Part shown: one piece after another, positions 59,158 through 64,000 of the stretch
How positions within the stretch are numbered: position 1 is the stretch's first letter
How the letters are laid out: each line of letters begins with the position of its first letter
Source: Oegoconia quadripuncta
Lineage: Eukaryota > Arthropoda > Insecta > Lepidoptera > Autostichidae
NCBI GenBank assembly: GCA_949316235.1
Contig: OX438751.1
Span: 1,408,413 to 1,472,412, forward strand
Direction: 5' to 3'
DNA: 64,000 nucleotides
The notes under the pieces: generated by a model
Database searches by the model: none
The model's input: only the letters and a program-made list of their open reading frames with translations
Told to the model about the DNA's origin: nothing
Program-made: the position numbers and the translations under genes

Positions 59158-62108
59158 AGTATAAGACAACAGAGATTACCTCTGGCAGTATTAAACATAT
59201 AGTTATAAAAAATAGGGGTACGAGTATTGCCACTCCCCAAAACAAGTCTGGAAAAATATGTTATAAAAATAAAAAATTTATTAATCTGGTACACCAAAAT
59301 ATTCAGGGTATGAGTGGCAAGGAGTTAGAAGTGGAGCTGTTCATGGGCTGCACTGGAACTGATATATTGTGCATAACGGAACATTGGTATAAACAATGTG
59401 AGCTCATGTTCGGCTTCAAGGAGTACCAGATTGCAAGCTCGTTCAGCAGGACGAAAGCAATTCGAGGCGGTAGTCTTATTTTAATTCGTAACAATATTAA
59501 ATTTAAAGAGCGTCTCGATATTGTAAACCTTTCTGTTGAGCGAACTATTGAAATAGCCTGTGTAGAACTTGCTCGGCTTACTGTATTAAGCGTATACAGA
59601 CCCCCTTCTTCATCGTATGAATTATTTGAAAAAATTATGGATGAAATACTCTGTAAAATTAGTAATTCAAATAAATACATTGTGGTTTGCGGAGATTTTA
59701 ATATAAATATATTGGAGGATAGCAGTCAAAGTAGAAGGCTTAAATCTTTATTCACTTGCTATAACCTTGTTAATCTTTTTTCAGTGCCGACTAGAATTAC
59801 CTCTACATCAGCTACCTCCATTGATAATATTTTTTCAAATTTACAGCCCAGTGATAAATCTATTTTAAATAAATTAAGTTCAGATCACTGTGGTCATTTA
59901 GCCATTTTTAATATAGCAGTTGAAAAGACACTGAAAAGAGATTTCACGTATGTGCCTGTAACTGATGCACGGCTTGATCAATATAAGAGTAATGTGACGG
60001 CGAAACTGGATTATCTACCGTTCTGTGACGATCCAAATATATTATATAAATCAGTCTTTGAAATGTTGAAAACTGAAAGTAATAATGTTTTTGTAACAAA
60101 AACAATTAAAATCAATAATTCCCTCGTTTTCAGTGATTGGGCGACGGTTGGAATCCATAAAAGTAGGAATAAGTTATATGATCTTTATGAAGAAAGGACA
60201 TATAACAAGAGCGAAAGTTTTAGTGAATATGTTAAACAATATTCGAAAACATTCAAGCGGGTCTGTGCTACAGCAAAAGCAAAGTTTATAAATAACAAAA
60301 TAAAAAATAGTGCAGACGTAGTAAAGACTACTTGGAAAATTATAAATAGCGAAACTGGAAAAGTCAAGCCTTGCAACACCGATATTAGACTAAAAATTAA
60401 CGATCAAATTTTAATAACACATTTAGAAGTTGCAGAAGCTTTTGAAAAATTTTTCACCAACATTCCAATTTCGACTACAAATTCTCTTAATTCATGTCCC
60501 ACACTCGCTGAATCGCTACTTAGACAAAATGTGGGGATTTGTAATTCTCATTTTAAATTTCATCATATAAGTCCTGTAGACATTATAAAAGCATTTAGAT
60601 CTCTAGACAAGAAAAAGACTGTCGACCTTTACGGTTTATCAGTAAAAATTATTAGCGCCATAATTGATTGTGTGTCACCACACTTAGCTTGTATTTTTAA
60701 TAAATGTATTGATGATGGCATATTTCCTGATTTGATGAAACACAGTAAAGTTATACCTTTATTTAAAGCCGGTAGTAGAACAGACCCCTCTAATTTTAGA
60801 CCTATATCAATACTACCGACTCTCAGTAAAATCTTTGAAAAAATTATATTAATTCAGTTATCGGCTTATTTTTATAGTAACGATTTTATGTCGCATAAAC
60901 AATTCGGTTTTACTAGGGGCCGCTCGACAACCGACGCAGGTGTCGAGCTCTTACAACATATTTTTGAAGCTTAGGAAGATTCTCGGGATGCAATAGGAGT
61001 GTTCTGCGACTTGTCCAAGGCATTTGATTGCGTTAATCATGACATCTTAATCAGGAAATTACGTCATTATGGTGTAACAGGCCGTGCTATTGACCTTTTG
61101 AATTCTTATATGAGTGGCAGAGTTCAGAGGGTTAGTATCAGTGGCAACACATCGTCAGGGTCCACAGTCTGCATGGGCGTCCCGCAGGGTTCCATACTCG
61201 GGCCATTTTTATTTTTGGTCTATATAAATGACTTGCCTAACCTTGTAAAGGATAATAAACATGAAATAGTATTGTTTGCAGATGATACCTCCGTATTATT
61301 TAAAGTAAATAGACAAAAATTAAGCTATGACGATGTGAACAATGCTATTTCTGAAATAGTAGAATGGTTTACGGCAAATAATTTGTTACTTAATGAGAAA
61401 AAAACTAAATGTGTGAAATTTGTACTACCCAATGTCAGAGCGGTGCCCACAAATATAATGAAAAAAAATGCCACTTTAGATCTCGTAGATTCTACTGTAT
61501 TTTTGGGCATTACTTTAGACGCCAAAATGCAATGGGGTCCTCATATACATAAATTGGCGAAAAGGCTCAGCTCTGCAGCGTACGCAGTCAAAAAAATTCG
61601 ACAAATGTCAGACGTAAATACTGCTAGATTAGTATATTTTAGTTATTTCCACAGCTTGATGTCTTACGGTATCTTACTGTGGTGAAATGCCGCGGATATA
61701 AATACAATCTTTGTTTTACAAAAACGAGCCGTTCGCGCAATTTATCAATTGAAACCTGCAGTGTCACTTAGAGATAGGTTTAAAGTGTATAACATTCTAA
61801 CCTTTTCGTCACAGTACATTTTTGAAAATCTAATGTATGTCAAAAAAAATATAGCATCATTTAGGAAAAATAGTGACAAACATGATGTCAATACAAGAAA
61901 TAAAGATAAACTTGCAGGTCACATAAGTCGCCTCCGCAAAGTCAGTAATTCATTCAAAGGGTTATGTATACGCTTTTTCAATAAGGTCCCAGTTGATATA
62001 CAAAATCTTCCACTTGATAAATTTAAAGATACTATAAAACAGAAACTTATTAACAAAGCATATTATAAAATATCAGACTATTTAGATGATAATCATCCCT
62101 GGACATAA
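59148..62108 (+). pseudogene. CR1-B ORF2, two nonsense codons
   Basis: One continuous phase from the TTTAAAT heptamer to the final TAA, with no frameshift. TAG at 60972-60974 replaces a Trp codon (CR1-A has HIFDAWEN), and TGA at 61683-61685 replaces a Gly codon (LLWG). Endonuclease motifs VHQNIQG, CITEHW, YRPP, CGDFNIN and SDHCGHL are kept, as are RT motifs FRPISILPTLSKIFEK, QFGFTRGRSTTDAG, FCDLSKAFDCV, GVPQGSILGPFLF and LFADDT. No ATG precedes HQNIQG (the first is at 59310). Recently active but now dead. Confidence 0.92.
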
Positions 62109-62372
62109 TGAGATTGTTCGCATGCCAGGCTATTTCACGATTAATAATGATTTATAAAAACCTTTTTGTAATATAAAAACCTTTATGTAAAATCAAAACC
62201 TGATTTTAAAAGAGCAACCCTTCGAGTTTCTTGCTTGTTCTTCTCAGGGGAAAATTGCATTTTGAACAAGCAGTAGCTTAAAAAATGTAAAATTGACTAT
62301 TTTAAGTGTACTCTGTGTACCTACAAAATAAAGCAACTTTGACTTTGACTTTGACTTTGACTTTGACTTTGA
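62109..62372 (+). repeat. CR1-B 3' UTR and (GACTTT)n tail
   Basis: GAGCAACCCTTCGAGTTTCT, CTACAAAATAAAGCAACTTT and tail units TTTGAC at 62335-62372. Confidence 0.92.
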
Positions 62373-62444
62373 AAAACGAAGAACAATTCTAAGTACAATG
62401 TTTTTTGATTAATTTTATATTACCCATATAATTACAAACAATTT

Positions 62445-62734
62445 ACGGCTATACGTTCCACCGAACACCTCAAAATTCTAAAGCCAATCATTACCCTTCA
62501 AGCCATTCGTCTCTGGAACTCCCTACCCGAGTCCATCAGACGAGCTCAAACTTTGATTGCTTTCAAAGTCGCCGTCAAGGAGCATTTCCTGGGCTTTAAT
62601 CTGTGTTCTCTTCTTAGCTTCTCTCTATACCTTAGCACAATCCTGTTGTCGCTTATTATTATTATTTTATACATCAATAAATATTTATTTAGTACACCTA
62701 TATATTTACGTTTGTATTTTGTTGCTATTTTATA
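62445..62734 (+). pseudogene. LINE-N ORF2 C-terminus
   Basis: Reads STEHLKILKPIITLQAIRLW, NSLPESIRRAQTLIAFKVAV, KEHFLGFNLCS, then a hydrophobic tail. 'LWNSLP..IR...S...FK..LK.HF' is typical of L2/CR1-type ends. It is followed by the LINE-N 3' UTR. Confidence 0.75.
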
Positions 62735-63016
62735 GATGTTATGTTTAAGTAGGTATATTTGTCTATTGATCTATGTATGTATGTGTATGTAAATATATGA
62801 AATTTATTCACGTAGTTTGTATCTGCATCCCTATTTAATACCGCACAACCTACCTATTTCAAATGTACTGTCCTTATACCCAAAGGTTGCCTGGAAGAGA
62901 TCGCTTTTAGTTATAAGGTCGCCAAATTGTACACATTGTATTCTTACCACTTTCTGAAACTGTATTTTCTTATATGTTGTGCAATAAAGTGTATTTGTAT
63001 TGTATTGTATTGTACA
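62735..63016 (+). mobile_element. LINE-N 3' UTR and (GTATT)n tail
   Basis: CCTACCTATTTCAAATGTAC, AAAGGTTGCCTGGAAGAGAT, GTTGTGCAATAAAGTGTATT and GTATTGTATTGTATTGTA. Confidence 0.85.
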
Positions 63017-63202
63017 AACGCAGTGAATACAATATTAGGTACTTACCTTCCTTTTGACTTTGCTATATACGGATAAAAATTATGATGATTTTTATCGAAG
63101 AGCAAAAAAAACTTACTTTGATACAATTAATACCATTTATTTTCCACACCCACATAAATATAAATATAACCTGTATATAAGTGTAACAAGACATTAAAGA
63201 AG

Positions 63203-63369
63203 GCTCGTACTAATAAAACTATCCCAAGACTGAGAAAAACTATAGAATGATACTTGAGATTGTTCCATTTCTTCCGTCTAATCTGAATTTGAACAGTATC
63301 AAATATATAATATATTATAGAGAATGAGACTCGATTTCAATCTTGAGACTGCCCCGTCAATACGGCCCT
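63203..63369. mobile_element. ~165-bp TIR element, relative of 10961-11611
   Basis: Left GGCTCGTACTAATAAAACTA and right GCCCCGTCAATACGGCCC are diverged inverted ends; CCAAGACTGAGA / AATCTTGAGACT extends the arms. Confidence 0.5.
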
Positions 63370-63374
63370 TAGTT

Positions 63375-63640
63375 TACAAAAAAAAGAAGCTATTGTACAA
63401 AAGATAATAATAAATAAAATAAAAAAGATATCCGTGCTTGTGTGGTGGGAACAGACTCAGCGTACGCTGGGCGGCGCAGCCACACAGCACTGATTTTCAG
63501 CCTGCCCCTGACTATATAGTAACAACAGTTTTTTTTTAATTTACGCACACATCACAAACAAACATCTTTCAATAAATATTAAATATTATTACAGACACCT
63601 GCTTGCGTAGCATGACATCGTAATAGCAAACAGCTGAGAA
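63375..63640 (-). repeat. repeat-H
   Basis: GACTCAGCGTACGCTGGGCG and CACACAGCACTGATTTTCAG, then a decayed part shared with 25900-26150. Confidence 0.45.
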
Positions 63641-64000
63641 AACGTCGAAACAGCGTGTCTATGACGATTTAAATACGTAAATAAAATATCCAACTCACAA
63701 TAACGTGGTTTTATTATTGTTTAACACGCAAAATTCGAAGTAGGAATGACACGAGCGTGTGTTTACTTTTCCATTTATACACTCGTGTTCACTCCTACCC
63801 ACTTACAACGGTCACAATAATTCGAATATTAATCAACAATTACAAAGTAAATCGAGTAGCAACAATTAAACTAATTCACATTATGAAGTCATCCAATCAA
63901 TACAAAATAATACATATTCATTCAGGCATATAAGACGTATATCTAACAATCGTGAGAGTTGTATATTTCGTCCAATCGAATGAGCAGGGCAAATATTTTC
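63641..64000. other. unrecognised; one hairpin
   Basis: GTAGGAATGACACGAGCGTG at 63741-63760 pairs imperfectly with CACTCGTGTTCACTCCTAC at 63781-63799. The last 40 bases repeat 35134-35160. Confidence 0.4.

Noticed and set aside
59303..59680. 125-codon minus ORF
   Set aside because: Shadow frame opposite the CR1-B endonuclease.

Overview
This is eukaryotic nuclear DNA, AT-rich and dense in transposable elements, and most likely from a moth or butterfly. The evidence is the company of repeats: tRNA-headed SINEs, Jockey-type LINE 3' ends, an RTE-like LINE with an ATG-repeat tail, an RNase H-bearing LINE relic and many short terminal-inverted-repeat (TIR) elements of the kind common in Lepidoptera. 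I found no convincing host gene. The nearest candidates are one 69-codon open frame of unknown origin (17276-17485) and a splice-donor-like site (3649). The window looks like an intergenic block or a giant intron filled by layered insertions.

Family names used below are local. CR1-A, CR1-B and CR1-C are related non-LTR retrotransposons with microsatellite 3' tails. Jockey-D, Jockey-E and Jockey-L are poly-A LINE 3' ends. LINE-N is L2-like with a GTATT tail. RTE-R is RTE-like. SINE-A, SINE-B, SINE-C and SINE-F are tRNA-derived. TIR-K, repeat-J, repeat-G, repeat-H, repeat-M and repeat-O are other dispersed repeats.

Layout. 1-8 kb: a TIR-K end, a 1.56-kb TIR element with perfect 31-bp ends, LINE 3' ends, SINE-C, a nested CR1 insertion, and a 455-bp TIR element. 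8-20 kb: stacked insertions in repeat-J, CR1-B 3' ends, SINE-C, Jockey-E, a minisatellite split by a probable solo LTR, and repeat-G. 20-26 kb: an RNase H LINE relic split by TIR-K, a perfect 34-bp hairpin, a 7-bp satellite, and SINE-B/C copies. 26.2-30.9 kb, minus strand: a full-length CR1-A element with intact ORF1 and ORF2. 31-58 kb: SINE-A/B/C/F, LINE 3' ends, a 860-bp foldback element and other TIR elements. 59.0-62.4 kb, plus strand: a long CR1-B copy broken by only two nonsense codons. 62.4-64 kb: LINE-N and short repeats.

Most notable. In both CR1-A and CR1-B, ORF2 has no ATG before its endonuclease N-terminus. It lies in the -1 frame and is entered exactly at a TTTAAAT heptamer placed directly before the ORF1 stop codon, the layout of a -1 ribosomal frameshift. 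Second, SINE-C and two Jockey LINE families share a 3'-terminal hairpin whose stem differs by compensatory changes, which points to the LINEs that mobilise this SINE. The retrotransposon proteins are the only clear coding capacity here: ORF1 (coiled coil plus SGNH-like fold) and ORF2 (endonuclease plus reverse transcriptase) would together copy the element by target-primed reverse transcription.
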